NCBI GenBank assembly: GCA_963556195.1
Contig: OY744551.1
Coordinates: forward strand, 11,678,596 to 11,742,595
Length of the DNA: 64,000 nucleotides
From: Sepiola atlantica
Taxonomy: Eukaryota; Mollusca; Cephalopoda; Sepiida; Sepiolidae
Direction of reading: 5' to 3'
The notes below the pieces were generated by a model, which saw only the letters and a program-made list of their open reading frames with translations, was not told the DNA's origin and ran no database searches. The position numbers and the translations under genes are program-made. Positions 1 through 10,040 of this stretch are shown in pieces (position 1 is the stretch's first letter; each line of letters starts with the position of its first letter).

Positions 1-16
1 AATCATAATATCAGCG

Positions 17-390
17 TTTTTATTTACTCCTCTCCAGGAGTTAGGCACAAGGCCAATTTTATCTTACTCCCACAAGGTAAGATGTGACCCAAGGTTGGAT
101 CAGGAAAGCGGGGCTTGAAAAGCCAGCGCTTGAGAAGTGAGCACTCTGGCTATTAAAAATTGCCTGAGCAGCCCCGTCGGCATTCCCCGGTAGGGGCGCC
201 TCAGGCAGTAAGCAATAAACTTACTCATCCCCAAAGAGGGGAGGCAAAGCCTGGGAAATGACCTACTAGAATGCACAGGACTGACCCATAGACCGGCGTA
301 AATCAAGCCCCGAAGGCCAAGACAATACCAGTCTATGAGGTGCAGTATCCATCGGTACAGATACTACACTTTGATCTCAACCAAAAGGCC
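17..390 (-). mobile_element. U2-headed SINE, copy 1 (tandem trio)
   Basis: On the minus strand the element begins with a U2 snRNA-like head, GGCCTTTTGGTTGAGATC then GTGTAGTATCTGT (in + orientation ACAGATACTACAC and CCAAAAGGCC at 357-390). The body is GC-rich, with the blocks GGGCTGCTCAGGCAATTT, GCCCCTACCGGGGAATGCC and CCTCTTTGGGGATGAGTA, and it ends in CTCCTGGAGAGGAGTAAATA. Known class: SINEs with snRNA-derived heads (SINEU) have been described in other animals. Position 1 of the window is just outside its tail, so this copy is essentially complete. Confidence 0.8.
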
Positions 391-411
391 GATAATATCA
401 TAATATCAGCG

Positions 412-750
412 TTTTTATTTATCTACCTCCCACAAGGTAAGATGTGACACAAGGTCGGAAAGTGGGATTTGATAAGCTAGCGCTCGAGAGGTGAGCACTC
501 TGGCCATTTAAAAAATTGCCTAGGCAGCCCCGTCGGCATTCCCCGGTAGGGGTGCCTCAGGCAGTAAGCAATAAAGTTACTCCTCCCCAAAGAGAGGAGG
601 CAAAGCCTGGGAGGTTGGACTTCCTAGAACTGCACAGGACTGACACATAGACTGGCGTAAATGAAGACCCTAAGGCCAAGACAATACCAGTCTATGGGGT
701 GCAGTATCCATTGGAACAGATACTACACTTTGATCTCAACCAAAAGGCCA
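412..750 (-). mobile_element. U2-headed SINE, copy 2 (tandem trio)
   Basis: Same body and head as copy 1 (head CCAAAAGGCC at about 740-749 in + orientation). It lacks about 40 bases of the tail region that copies 1 and 3 have. The junction with copy 1 repeats the bases ATATCAGCG that also precede copy 1. Confidence 0.8.
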
Positions 751-757
751 GTCAGTG

Positions 758-1063
758 TTTTTTATTTACTCCTCTCCAGGAGTTAGGCATAAGGTCAGTT
801 TTATCTTACTTCCACAAGGTAAGATGTGACCCAAGGTCGGGCCGGGAAAGTGGGGTTTGAAAAACCAGCGCCCGAAAGGTGTGCACTCGGACCATTAAAA
901 ATTGCCTGGGCAGCCCCGTCGGCATTCCCTGGTAGGGGCGCCTCAGGCAGTAAGCAATAAACTTACTCCTCCCCAAAGAGGGGAGGCGAAGCCTGGGAGG
1001 GTGGACCTCCTAGAACTGCACAGGACAGACCCATAGACCGGCGTAAATCAATCCCCGAAGGCC
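758..1063 (-). mobile_element. U2-headed SINE, copy 3, head truncated
   Basis: Same body family. The tail is intact at 758 onward, but the element stops at CCCCGAAGGCC (1063) and has no U2-like head. It is followed by GATCAGCG, echoing the short sequence that precedes the other two copies, as expected if all three entered the same target. Confidence 0.75.
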
Positions 1064-1084
1064 GATCAGCGTTGCTTTTTAAAA

Positions 1085-1285
1085 TCTTCCCCTAAGTAGA
1101 TAGTCGTCAACTACCTCGAAATTTTCACCGTTACTATGACTGGGACTTTTGTGGCATCTTTGTTGTACGTGACCTTTGTTTTTCCAGTGTGCATTTTAAG
1201 GCCAACTATATGGCTAGCATTGTGAATGTCGTTAAGAATGTGCCTTATGACAATGATATCTTCGTCAAATTCTTGACGAACATGG
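1085..1285 (-). pseudogene. RTE-type LINE reverse transcriptase fragment
   Basis: The minus strand reads FDEDIIVIRHILNDIHN then VGLKMHTGKTKVTYNK. After a one-base shift it continues ENFEVVDDYLLRG. This matches the reverse transcriptase catalytic strand (normally YADD or FADD), the following V-GLK-MN-x-x-KTKVM block and the EVVDEYxYLG motif of RTE-clade LINEs. The catalytic ADD has decayed to DED and there is a frameshift, so it is dead. Only the C-terminal third of the RT domain is recognisable. Confidence 0.65.
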
Positions 1286-1990
1286 TATTCTCCGTTTATA
1301 TTTTCCAGTCAATTTTATATATTAATCACCTAGTCTTGCAGACAGGATGTAAAGAGGTTTCATGAACTGTTGCCGCCTTGTCTGCCACCTCTTTCGATAT
1401 TTATCTTTTCACTATCCTGTTTGAGTTTTAAAGTTGCTGTGGTTCCATCATAAAGGTTCTGATACAAGTTGATGCAAGCGCTGTCAACTCCTTGATATGT
1501 TTACAAATGGATATCACCATGAGGATAAGTTGTATTTGTATGATGTCACCCCCTTTTTGTGACGTAATCCGGCGTATACGGTCACAAGATACACAGATAA
1601 AAACACACATCAAGAAAGACAACGCCCAGCATACTAAAAAAACCCGGCTCTAATATTAAACAACATTCAGCTCACACTCGCCTATCACTACTTCTACCAT
1701 TAATCAAAGGGAGGTAATTTAGATCATAAAGGGGAGCAACTCTATTTCTATAAATGACTAGCTGTTCCTACTCGGCGCTATCCGGGTGTTTTTTTAATTT
1801 ATTTTCTTTCTTGTTTGATTTTTTTTTAATATGCCGTTTTCTGGCGTGGAACAAGGACAATCTGACCCAGTGATTTAAATAAACAGTCAGTTTGAAATCC
1901 CCGAAAAGTTCCCAAGTTCGATCAAAAAGATCCCAAGTTCTAAAGAATGTAATTGAAGAAGGTCGTAGTTTAAATCGGCCAAAACAGTCT
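1286..1990. other. no recognised gene
   Basis: AT-rich DNA with short open frames only. I see no motif, splice-consistent exon or clear repeat. It lies downstream of ITIH exon 6. Confidence 0.5.
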
Positions 1991-2245
1991 GAACATAATA
2001 ACGAATATGAGAATAATAGTCCAAATAATCCAAATTATCCAAATAATCCAAATAATCTAAATAATCCAAATAATCCAAATTATCCAAATAATCCAAATAT
2101 CCAAATAATCCAAATAATCCAAATTATTCAAATAATCCAAATAATCATTTGGATTATTTGGATTATTTTAATAATTTGGATTATCCCAATAATCCAGATA
2201 ATCAAAATAATCCAAATAATCCAAATTATCCATTTAATCAAAATA
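1991..2245. repeat. AATCCAAAT-type minisatellite with an inverted block
   Basis: Irregular tandem copies of AATAATCCAAAT-like words occupy 2020-2147. The motif then flips to its reverse complement (GGATTATTTGGATTATTT) at 2150-2185 and flips back. The inversion makes a local palindrome centred near 2147. Open frames here (Asn/Pro-rich or Tyr/Leu/Asp-rich) are by-products of the repeat. Confidence 0.85.
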
Positions 2246-2619
2246 TTCCAAAGTATCACCTATCTAAAAAATTTCCGAAACATAAAAATATTTACTTACG
2301 TTGTGTTTGTTTGTCCCCACTTACTTCCCCTCCTAGTTTTGCCTCGGTAACAACCATAGAGGTCAATGGGGTCACAAAATTATTCTGAAAAGAAGAAAAG
2401 GTTGTGATTTAGGAACATCTTATTTTTACTAGAGCAAGAATATCATTCAACTTTATATTTTATATATTTCAAAATGATCAATGACAAATTAAGGACAACT
2501 TACTTGTGTCTATAAAGGCTCAATATAGGAATTTAAACATATCACTCAATAAGTCCCGGGCCTGATAAAAAGATGGCGCCACTAATTAAAACTCCATATG
2601 ATTTTTATAAAGTACTAAA

Positions 2620-2890
2620 CTTCATATGCTACTCGAGGATAAGGGTTAATTGAATGGATAGATTGTCAGTTGAATGAAGAAAAATATTAGGAGAGGATTG
2701 AAAATGATGAATGGAATAAACAAACTTTGATTTCTTATGGGATGGTTTATAATAAATATATTTGTTGACATTGGATTCGAAGACGACCATGTTGTAATCT
2801 TCAGGGAAGCATTCCCATCATAATGGGTTCTATAGGTGGTAGTTTCTTGGAAATAAATTTTGTTCATCGACATTCCGCCTGACACTAGTC
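2620..2890 (+). repeat. Dispersed repeat family A, copy 1
   Basis: Shares ACTCGAGGATAA, AGATTGTCAGTT, TTGTTGACATTGGA and CAGGGAAGCATTCCC with 3985-4370, and in reverse with 11985-12250. It looks like a decayed transposable element of unknown type. Confidence 0.6.
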
Positions 2891-3368
2891 ACACGAAAAA
2901 AGAATAGAAAACTCTTCAGTTCTTACTGTAAATGTCTTATAAGGTAAAAGCAGAGATCGGTGCGAAGTCTAGCAGCTTCCATTGAAATGATAATAAAGTA
3001 GAGAAGACCAATAACGTTTCTTCTGTGCGAAAGGGGATGTAGGGAACAGAAGAGATATTACCCCACTAGATTGTCAAGTCAATTTTGTATTCTCTCAAGA
3101 CAAGAAAGATTTGGCAATGTCTTGAGTTTACTTTTCGTAAGGGGACATAACGGTAGTGCAAAACTGTTCTATTTGGTAAATGAAATACGGATAGTCTGAT
3201 AGTACTCGATTACTAATGGAGATTTTGTATCTGTCTGTCTAGATCCAAAACCATACTACTACTTCTATTTATCTCACTATTGTACTATGTTTAATGTTCA
3301 ATTCAGTTTACCATACTAGTTCAAACTGATGTATTAGATTTGGATGCTAATTCTATTAATATACGTTA

Positions 3369-3453
3369 GATCACCGAAGTTAAGCGACGCTGCGTCTGGC
3401 CAGTACTGAAATGGGTGACCACTTGGAAATACCAGGTGCTGTATGTTTTTTTC
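3369..3453 (+). pseudogene. 5S rRNA 3' fragment
   Basis: Starts GATCACCGAAGTTAAGCG and continues with CCAGTACTGAAATGGGTGACC, split here as CCAGTACTGAAATGGG plus TGACC, then GGAAATACCAGGTGCTGTA and a T-run. This is the invertebrate 5S rRNA from about nucleotide 38 to its 3' end, with several mismatches. It keeps the internal promoter region (box A to box C) and the T-rich terminator but lacks the first third. It could be a 5S pseudogene or the remains of a 5S-headed SINE. Confidence 0.8.
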
Positions 3454-3639
3454 CGCTTATCTCGGCATTGTTTCCAATCAACATGAAATTCTCCTTGCCA
3501 TTGGAATCAGGCAGCGTCAACTCAGGAGGGGAAAAGCTGCGGATTGCACAACCATACCTCACTATTACACGCGCAAGCTCCCTTACCAAGGGGTATCCAT
3601 TGTCTTTTGAGACTGAACGGAGGCAATCATATCAATTTC

Positions 3640-3855
3640 AGGGTGTATTGTAGTATCTGTTCTTCTTGTTATGATACCATTCTCCCAAGTATTACCTCCT
3701 CTTTTCTTAAGGATAATTTGGGATATGTTTTGTTGCCATTTCATCGTGCATTAACCTTCCCCAATGGTAGTAGTGTACTACCTGTTTTTTTGCTTATGAT
3801 ACCATCCTCCCAGGGACTACCTCCTCCTTTGGAGGGAGTAATGATATACTAATAA
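3640..3855. repeat. Degenerate tandem repeat, block 1
   Basis: Recurring phrase GATACCATTCTCCCA...TACCTCCTC...GTAGTGT(A/G)(C/G)TA...CTGTT at intervals of roughly 70 to 100 bases. The same phrase recurs at 8225-8640, so this is an old dispersed minisatellite. Confidence 0.55.
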
Positions 3856-3984
3856 AATATGTGACCTCTGATATTCTGCTAGTACTTCAAGCAGGTCGCT
3901 AAGAGGTCCTGTCTGTCCGTCCGTCCACAAAATCTGTCGATAACGCTTTTTATACTAAGTAGACATGAATTATTAAAGCCTCCA

Positions 3985-4370
3985 AACCACTCGAGGATAA
4001 AGGTTAAAGAGATTGTCGGTCAGCTATAAGAAGATTTGAAACGATGGGTTGAATGGACAGAATTTGATTATTTAAGAGGATGGCACGGCAAGTATTTGTT
4101 GACATTGGACTTGAAAACGACCATTATGTAGTCAGCAGGGAAGCAATATATAGATAAGGTACCCAAAGGAAGACATTATGTGTGTTCAACAAGTTTAAGC
4201 ACCATAACACAAGCCTTTAACAACACAGGATTGGATGGTGAATAAGTTTCATGGCTACTTAACCCATATGATTTAGCCTTGTTGTGGTTAGCAGGGAAGC
4301 ATTCCCGTGTTATTGTGTTCTAAAAGTGGGACGATTTTAGAAAGAAACTTTGTCCATGGAAATTCCGTTA
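3985..4370 (+). repeat. Dispersed repeat family A, copy 2
   Basis: Begins CCACTCGAGGATAAAGG and shares the blocks listed for copy 1, including TTGTTGACATTGGACTTG and CAGGGAAGCATTCCCG. About 110 bases of other sequence interrupt it near 4150-4260. Confidence 0.6.
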
Positions 4371-4404
4371 GGTGTTAGGGTCTCAGTGAAAAAACGAAAA
4401 GTTG

Positions 4405-4993
4405 GTACTCTTATAGATGACGCACCATGTTTCCGTGACGTCGCGTCGTCAAGCTTCGGGCAAGTTACGGAAACGCCCGAGAGTTGACGAGGATAAAATT
4501 AGGCGAAAACTGCAAAACGATAAATTGAAGACTGGCAGCCGATAAATTACAACAAAGAAAACCAAACTAAAATACATGTATAAAAATAAAGAACGAACAC
4601 ATTATAGATAAATAACTGTTATTAATTAGATGTTTATTTTTTTGTTTTTGTCAAAGGAACCATTGTTAATCAAATGTTTTTAAATATTTGTTTTTTTGTT
4701 TGTGCACCGGAAAGTTTCAAAAGATGATTTTGTTTGATTTGCTAAGCAAATCTTTTCAATGGTTTTTTTTTTTGCATTTTTATTAAAAAAACTCAATTAG
4801 TCCTTCGGGAGATTAAACGAGTTGACAGTGATTATAGAAATTCATTTTTATTTTTATTGAATGCGATTAATTTCTTCCAAAAGTTATCGGTTGCTTGGTT
4901 AATAGTTTCGTCAACTGTCGGGCGATTCCGAGACCTGTTCGAACGTTGACTACGCGAAGTCACGGAAACATTGTGCGTCAGATATAAGAGTAA
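4405..4993. mobile_element. Foldback / MITE-like element with ~85-bp inverted arms
   Basis: The left arm 4405-4490 (GATGACGCACCATGTTTCCG ... GAGTTGACGA) is the imperfect reverse complement of the right arm 4909-4993 (CGTCAACTGTCGGGCG ... CATTGTGCGTCA). The AT-rich interior has no transposase. The arms are GC-richer than their surroundings. An open frame of 98 codons across 4832-5128 (-) falls on the right arm and is not a gene. Confidence 0.75.
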
Positions 4994-5252
4994 CGAAAAG
5001 TTATTTGCAGTTGTGGTAGCTAGATGAGTTCTTGCTGCTAATGTTTTACGAAAGAGGAACCAGAGATTGGAGCTCAGTCGAGCACGTATCATGAAAATAA
5101 CGATAAAGTAAGAAAGACTAGCGTTCATTTTTATTTTCGGTGAAATAATTCTGATTATTATCGATTATGTACTATTCTTTTGAATCGATTTGTTTAATTT
5201 TCAGGAGGGAGTTCAGTTTGCTATATAACTAGTGTGTTTGCGCGTATGCTTG

Positions 5253-5282
5253 TCTGTGTGTGTGTGTGTGTATGTGTGTGTG
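5253..5282. repeat. (TG)n microsatellite
   Basis: Dinucleotide repeat with one TA interruption, 25 bases from the ITIH exon 6 donor. Confidence 0.9.
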
Positions 5283-5309
5283 TTAGAAAGTATAGCAAAA
5301 TTAACTTAC

Positions 5310-5998
5310 TTTGATTGCCATTGCAATGATATCTTCAGGCGGGGCTTCCTCCTCAAACATTTTCCTCAGGGTCAGGTAGGACCAAGTCTTTTTGGTGATG
5401 TCTGGTAGCTGTCCCAGCTTAGTAAGATTTGGATCATTTGGAATATTCTCTACGATTTCCAGATCCGTAACGTCTATCTTCAGTTCGCGTTCAAACGGAG
5501 CTCCGGCATTCACACCTTCAAGTACCACAGTAATAATGTCTGACTTATTTGCACCCTCCTTGATGGGGCCCGCTATGGCGATCTCGGATCCCTTAAAGAA
5601 ACTCTTAAATTCGTTCGTAGTCAGCCTTGTCTGGTCGATAGAGCTATTCACATACGTAATAATGATATCCTTCAGCAGGAGATGCGAGATTTCTTGAAAG
5701 AGGCTTTGGATTTGTTCAGCACTGTCTGTATCGACGTAAATCTTGCGACTGAAGCCATTGTTTTCGATGCTAAGCTCTTGAAGAAACTGATGGTCGCAGT
5801 TTGCTCCGAATCCCAACGCGTATATCATGACGTCGTCCTCATTGGATTCTTTGATTCTCTTCCGAATTTCTGTGGTATCCTGAACGCCATGCGTTGGATA
5901 TCCGTCGGTTAGTAAAAACAAGACATCCGCCCTGCCAGGTTGGTGCCCTTCACGGAGTTTCTTCAAAGATGATTGCAGAGCATCGTACAGATTCGTAG
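5310..5998 (-). CDS. ITIH-like: ITIH-like exon 6: second half of vWA domain and following region
   Basis: 689 bases, residues 305 to 534, the largest exon. It opens ATNLYDALQSSL, which supplies the MIDAS threonine (residue 306) as in ITIH GGTNI/MTNI-type loops. It continues with VLFLLTDGYPTHG, holding the third MIDAS position D336, then IYALGFGANCDHQFL and NNGFSRKIYVD. These are all strongly ITIH-like. The vWA domain spans about residues 234 to 413. After it come FKGSEIAIAGPI and WSYLTLRKMFEEE, matching the post-vWA strands and the helix before the conserved family block LSLKYHFVTPLTSMVV. That block should start the next exon but was not found between 1 and 5309. Acceptor CATAG ends at 5999; donor GTAAGTT starts at 5309, phase 0. 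Such a large uninterrupted exon suggests lineage-specific intron loss or fusion compared with vertebrates. Confidence 0.95.
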
Positions 5999-6560
5999 CT
6001 ATGGGAAGAAAAACAATATTGCATCAATGTTGTGACCTTAAAGGGTCGATAATAAATAAGACAACACGGTGGTATATTTATAAGAGTGTGTATTTACAGA
6101 AGTATAGAATAGTATGTTACACTCCTCTATACATCTAGAAGAGGCACTATAGTCAGGAAATAGGGTAGATCATCAATAACACATGATTTTTCAGCCTTGC
6201 TCCGTATGGAGTCAATACTTTTTTCCTTTTAGGGTTTATTGCAATCAAGTCTGTAATCTTACGTTTTTAACCTTCGCTGTTCAGAACCTCTTTGCCGGAT
6301 TGGTATCTCAAATCTGTCGAATACGATATCCATTAGTTCGTCCTCTCGACGATTACTCTCGACAGCATTTGAATATCGTTTCCCTGTCTCGTTTCTGTAT
6401 CTAATGTGGGTAAACTAGAGTCCCTTGACCATGTAAATTATTCTTCCAAATCGTTTTATCCACTATCCTTGTTTCTCAATAGAGTTTATTGCTTTTGAAC
6501 ATCCGAAATAAAACTTTTTCTACCACTTTGAAGCGTACCATCGTGACATTTCTCGTTCTA
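5999..6560. other. ITIH intron, nothing recognised
   Basis: Intron sequence upstream of exon 6. I see no repeat or coding signature before the Gypsy remnant. Confidence 0.5.
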
Positions 6561-6579
6561 GTTTCATATAGGTTGCCAA

Positions 6580-7655
6580 TAATCTACAAAACCGCAGTTT
6601 TTATCTTCCTTGCAAACGTTGCTTTTGCTGGGGTTATGGAAGATGGAACATTGTTATTTGGGGTTACCCTATATACCTGCAAAATTATTGAATGATATTT
6701 TCGAATGATATTTTGTTGCTTTCTTAAGGGCCTTTTTGAAAGTGTCCACAAACCGTTCTGCCTGACCATTGCTTCTCGTATGGTATGGCGTGATTATGAT
6801 ATGTCACACTACAAATGCTTGATAGAAAGTTTAAATTCACAAGAATTGCCGTGAATTAAGTTCTGTTGTCTGATGCAACGAACTGGGAGAACAATCAATA
6901 GGTTTCTAACATTTTAATATTTCAGTGGGAAAGCAAACTGTATGTGGATCACATACCACGGCCAGTTAATTCTCTGTCAGAATAGGAGGTGCATTCGCTG
7001 CCAAAGCACGATCTTTGTATAGTTTCACTGTATTTTCAATATCTTTGTCTATACTTTTCCAACACACACAGCTTCTCATAAGAGTTTTTATTCTCGAAAT
7101 ACTCGAGGGAGCGATATGAAATTCTTTTACTATTCTTTTCTGTAATGCTAAGAAATAACCACTTGTTTGTCGTATATAAATGCTTCATCACATATTGAAT
7201 ACATTTCCGAGATTTGTCGGTGTTTTTCTTTTCTTATATTCTTAATGTTTTTTAATGGCGTTACACAATGTAATTCTTATTCCTACCTCAGTTTGTAGGG
7301 AGATAATCACTGTGTATTCAAGGGGTTCAGCATATGTTGGGATAGGTCTAGATAGTCCGTGAGCATGACTAATATTTGACGATAGCAGACACTCCATTTT
7401 GTAATTGTAATTGAAAAGAATGGCACTCTATCTCTGCAGTCTGTTGATAAAACTTTTTTTTACCCATAAATCGTTAGCAGTTGCTTATGGTTGGTTTGAA
7501 ACATAAAAGGTCTTCCATGAACAAATCGATGGAATTTGGTGACTGCAAAAATCATACTCAGTGTTTCCTTCTCGATTTGCGAGAATCTTTTTTCAGCAGC
7601 TAGTAACGTACGAGACGCGTGAGCAATATGTTTTAGCGATCTGTCACCCATTTTG
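6580..7655 (-). mobile_element. Ty3/Gypsy pol remnant (RNase H plus integrase)
   Basis: In transcription order on the minus strand: an RNase H segment at 7651-7460 with IAHASRTLLAAEKRFSQIEK, then ETLSMIFAVTKFHRFVHGR and TNHKQLLTIYG; an integrase zinc-finger region near 7140-6990 with LMRSCVCWKSIDKDIE; and the end of the integrase core near 6780-6590 with SNGQAERFVDTFKKALKK and a PAKATFARKIKT tail. These match the order in Gypsy pol. Frameshifts and stops separate the parts, the catalytic DDE region is not intact, and I found no LTRs. It is a dead fragment in an ITIH intron, inserted in the gene's own orientation. Confidence 0.8.
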
Positions 7656-8224
7656 TGTAATACACAAGTTCAAATGCCGTACGATCTAGCATAAGTAGTC
7701 ACAATGATTTGCAATGCGTCAAAAATAATTCTAACGTGAGGATATATTTTATTTATTCAGATTTCTCCTGCCATTCTGTCGTTCAGACCTAATCTTTTTT
7801 TTTACATGCTCATTTAAAAGATCTCAAAAATTGTGCATGGTTGGAATAAACACATTATAGCAACAATAAACATAAGCAAAGAAAAATCTTTTTTATTGTT
7901 TTCGAGTCTTCATCTTTAAGCCACCTAAAGAATAATATGCTTCACGAAAAGCTAGGACCTTCAACAAGTGAAGAAAGACAAGTGTTTCTTTTTCAGTCTT
8001 ATATAACGTGGAATCCTAAACGAAGATATTGGCACTGTGACACATGACCATACAAAAAAACGTCACGCATAACAATTAAAGGACTTTTACAGACTTGTTT
8101 GTATGACCCTCGCAAACACAATTGGGGTCAATACGTTACACGACGACAAAACACCTCAAAGAAGATCGAAGAGTAGAAATTGTTAAATTCACAGCAAGCA
8201 AGATGAGAAGAATGCTCTGAAAAT
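7656..8224. other. ITIH intron, nothing recognised
   Basis: AT-rich DNA with no gene, repeat or motif that I can support. Confidence 0.5.
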
Positions 8225-8640
8225 ATCATTTATGATACAATCATTCCAAGCATTACCGCCTCCGTTTTTAGGTACATGTAGTGTAATATATGTCATGTAC
8301 TCATGAGACAAACCTCACAAGCATTAGCTACTCCCATTTTTGTTTTTGAAGGGGAAATGCTCTCAGCATTCACCTGCTGTTTGGGGAAGTATTCTAAAAT
8401 CTGTTCTGTTGGCAATATACCATTCTCCCGGGCATCCCTACCCTTTTTTGCGAGGGAAGCAGTGTAGTATTACTTCTGTGCTCTCGTGACCATCCTCTCA
8501 GGCATTATCTCCTCCTTTTGAAGACGGATAGTTTGGTATCTGTACTTGTGTAATGAGACCATAACCCAGGCATCATCTACTCCTTATTGGTTCGTTCGTC
8601 ATAATATCAGACTCACAGTCATTGGCTTCTTCTTTGGAGA
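8225..8640. repeat. Degenerate tandem repeat, block 2
   Basis: Four or five decayed units with phrases such as ACCATTCTCCCGGGCATC, ACCATCCTCTCAGGCATTA and TTATCTCCTCCTTTTGA, spaced about 70 to 90 bases. Same family as 3640-3855. Confidence 0.55.
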
Positions 8641-8652
8641 TGGTACTTTAGT

Positions 8653-9006
8653 TTATTTATTTACTCCTCTGCAGGAGTTAGGCACAAGGCCAGTTTTATC
8701 TTACTCCCACAAGTAAGATGTGACCACAGCTTGGGTCGAGTAAGTGGGGTTAAAAGCCAGCGCTCGAGAGGTGAGCACTCTGGCCATTAAAAAATTGCCT
8801 GGGCAGCCTCGTCGGCATTCCCCGGTAGGGGCGCCTCAAGCAGTAAGCAATAAACTTACTCCTCCCCAAAGAGGGGAGGCGAAGCCTGGGAGGGTGGACC
8901 TCCTAGAACTGCACAGGACAAACCCACAGACAGGTGGAATCAAGCCCCGAAGGACAAGACGACATCCGTCTATAAGGTGCAGTATCCATCGGAACAGATA
9001 CTACAT
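8653..9006 (-). mobile_element. U2-headed SINE, copy 4
   Basis: Full body in minus orientation. The tail is TATTTACTCCTCTGCAGGAG (+), and the head stops within the U2-like part at GGAACAGATACTACATTT, so the first about 25 bases of the head are lost or replaced. It lies 230 bases from ITIH exon 5. Confidence 0.8.
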
Positions 9007-9237
9007 TTACTTCCTAGCGTGTGCCAGTCGTTCGACAGAATACCATCCTCACAGACTAGCAAATGTTAATAATGTTAATAGCAATACCTAATTTCAGGTT
9101 GGTTAGGTAAGAGTGCGGGTTCATACAATCCCCAATCGTATTAGTATCTAAGAGACTATAATCTAGCATCCCCCTAAAGAAAAAATTATAAAGTACCAAA
9201 TAATAAGTATGTTAGAAAAGGAAAATATTCTTCTTAC

Positions 9238-9505
9238 CCCCTTCGGCTTCTAACGAATCAATAAAGCGCATGGCTTCCTCGACGCTTTTGGAGTGTTCCC
9301 AGGTGACGCTGGTTGAGAATGTACCAAAGGTGAAAGTATCATTTTCTGAATACTGGAAAGAGAGGATGTTGCGCAATGCATCCTTGACCATCCGAAGGTT
9401 ATGACCAGCCATTGATCCACTAACATCGATCATGAACGCGACGTTCTTCGGCCAGATCGGTTCGTCGTCCGGAGAAAAGAAATGCACAAAGTAACCATCC
9501 AGTGT
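9238..9505 (-). CDS. ITIH-like: ITIH-like exon 5: first half of vWA domain with MIDAS motif
   Basis: 268 bases, residues 216 to 305. It reads TLDGYFVHFFSPDDEPIW, then PKNVAFMIDVSGSMAG, the ITIH form of the vWA entry. The metal-ion-dependent adhesion site motif D-x-S-x-S is intact at residues 242, 244 and 246. The following helix (LRMVKDALRNIL) and strand (FTFGTFSTSV) fit the Rossmann-like vWA fold. Acceptor CTTCAG ends at 9506; donor GTAAGAAG starts at 9237. Because the exon ends in a run of G, the donor could slide by a base, but only the chosen site keeps the frame into exon 6. An intron read-through would stay open for a few more codons. Confidence 0.93.
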
Positions 9506-9769
9506 CTGAAGAGAAATATCTAGAATCATAAGTACCTCGAGAGATGAACAGGTCAGCAAACAAGCCGCAAAGGTCAGAAAGGTCATGAGAAAAATCACTT
9601 AATATATATCAACGTGCTTCAAAACATCAAAAAGTCGGTTAAAAAGGAGGATAGCGTTCGGAACGTAATGCGATACAAAAATTCTGTATAATCGCTAAAT
9701 ATTGTTTCCTGTTGTAGGTCATGAAAAAAATCACTCACTCCAATTCATTGGAACGTGTTTCTGGCTCAC

Positions 9770-9771
<2 letters not shown>

Positions 9772-9826
<55 letters not shown>
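9772..9826. repeat. (AT)n microsatellite
   Basis: About 27 uninterrupted AT units in the intron upstream of exon 5. Confidence 0.95.
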
Positions 9827-9829
<3 letters not shown>

Positions 9830-10040
9830 TATATATACTAGCTAAAGTAGCTCGGGTTGGGGACTTACAAAAAATTATTTAATATAAAACACACACACTC
9901 GGCTAAACAAAATATTATGTATCATTTAAAGAATTGTTTTAAAATTATTGTTTTTATTTATTTAATACTAAATATACGCGCGTTTAACTTCGGTCTCAAG
10001 TCGAGTTGATTGAAATTAATTACATGTAAAACTTTGGTTG

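Noticed and set aside
4832..5128. 98-codon minus-strand frame near ITIH exon 6
   Set aside because: It covers the right arm of a foldback element and has no domain. It does not contain the expected next ITIH block (LSLKYHFVTPLTS).
5392..5912. Plus-strand frames of 101 and 76 codons
   Set aside because: Antisense shadows of ITIH exon 6.
8744..9091. 115-codon + strand frame, and similar frames at 100-306, 11533-11799 and 11650-11856
   Set aside because: They recur because they lie in the SINE body, in either orientation; SINEs are non-coding and the frames differ between copies.
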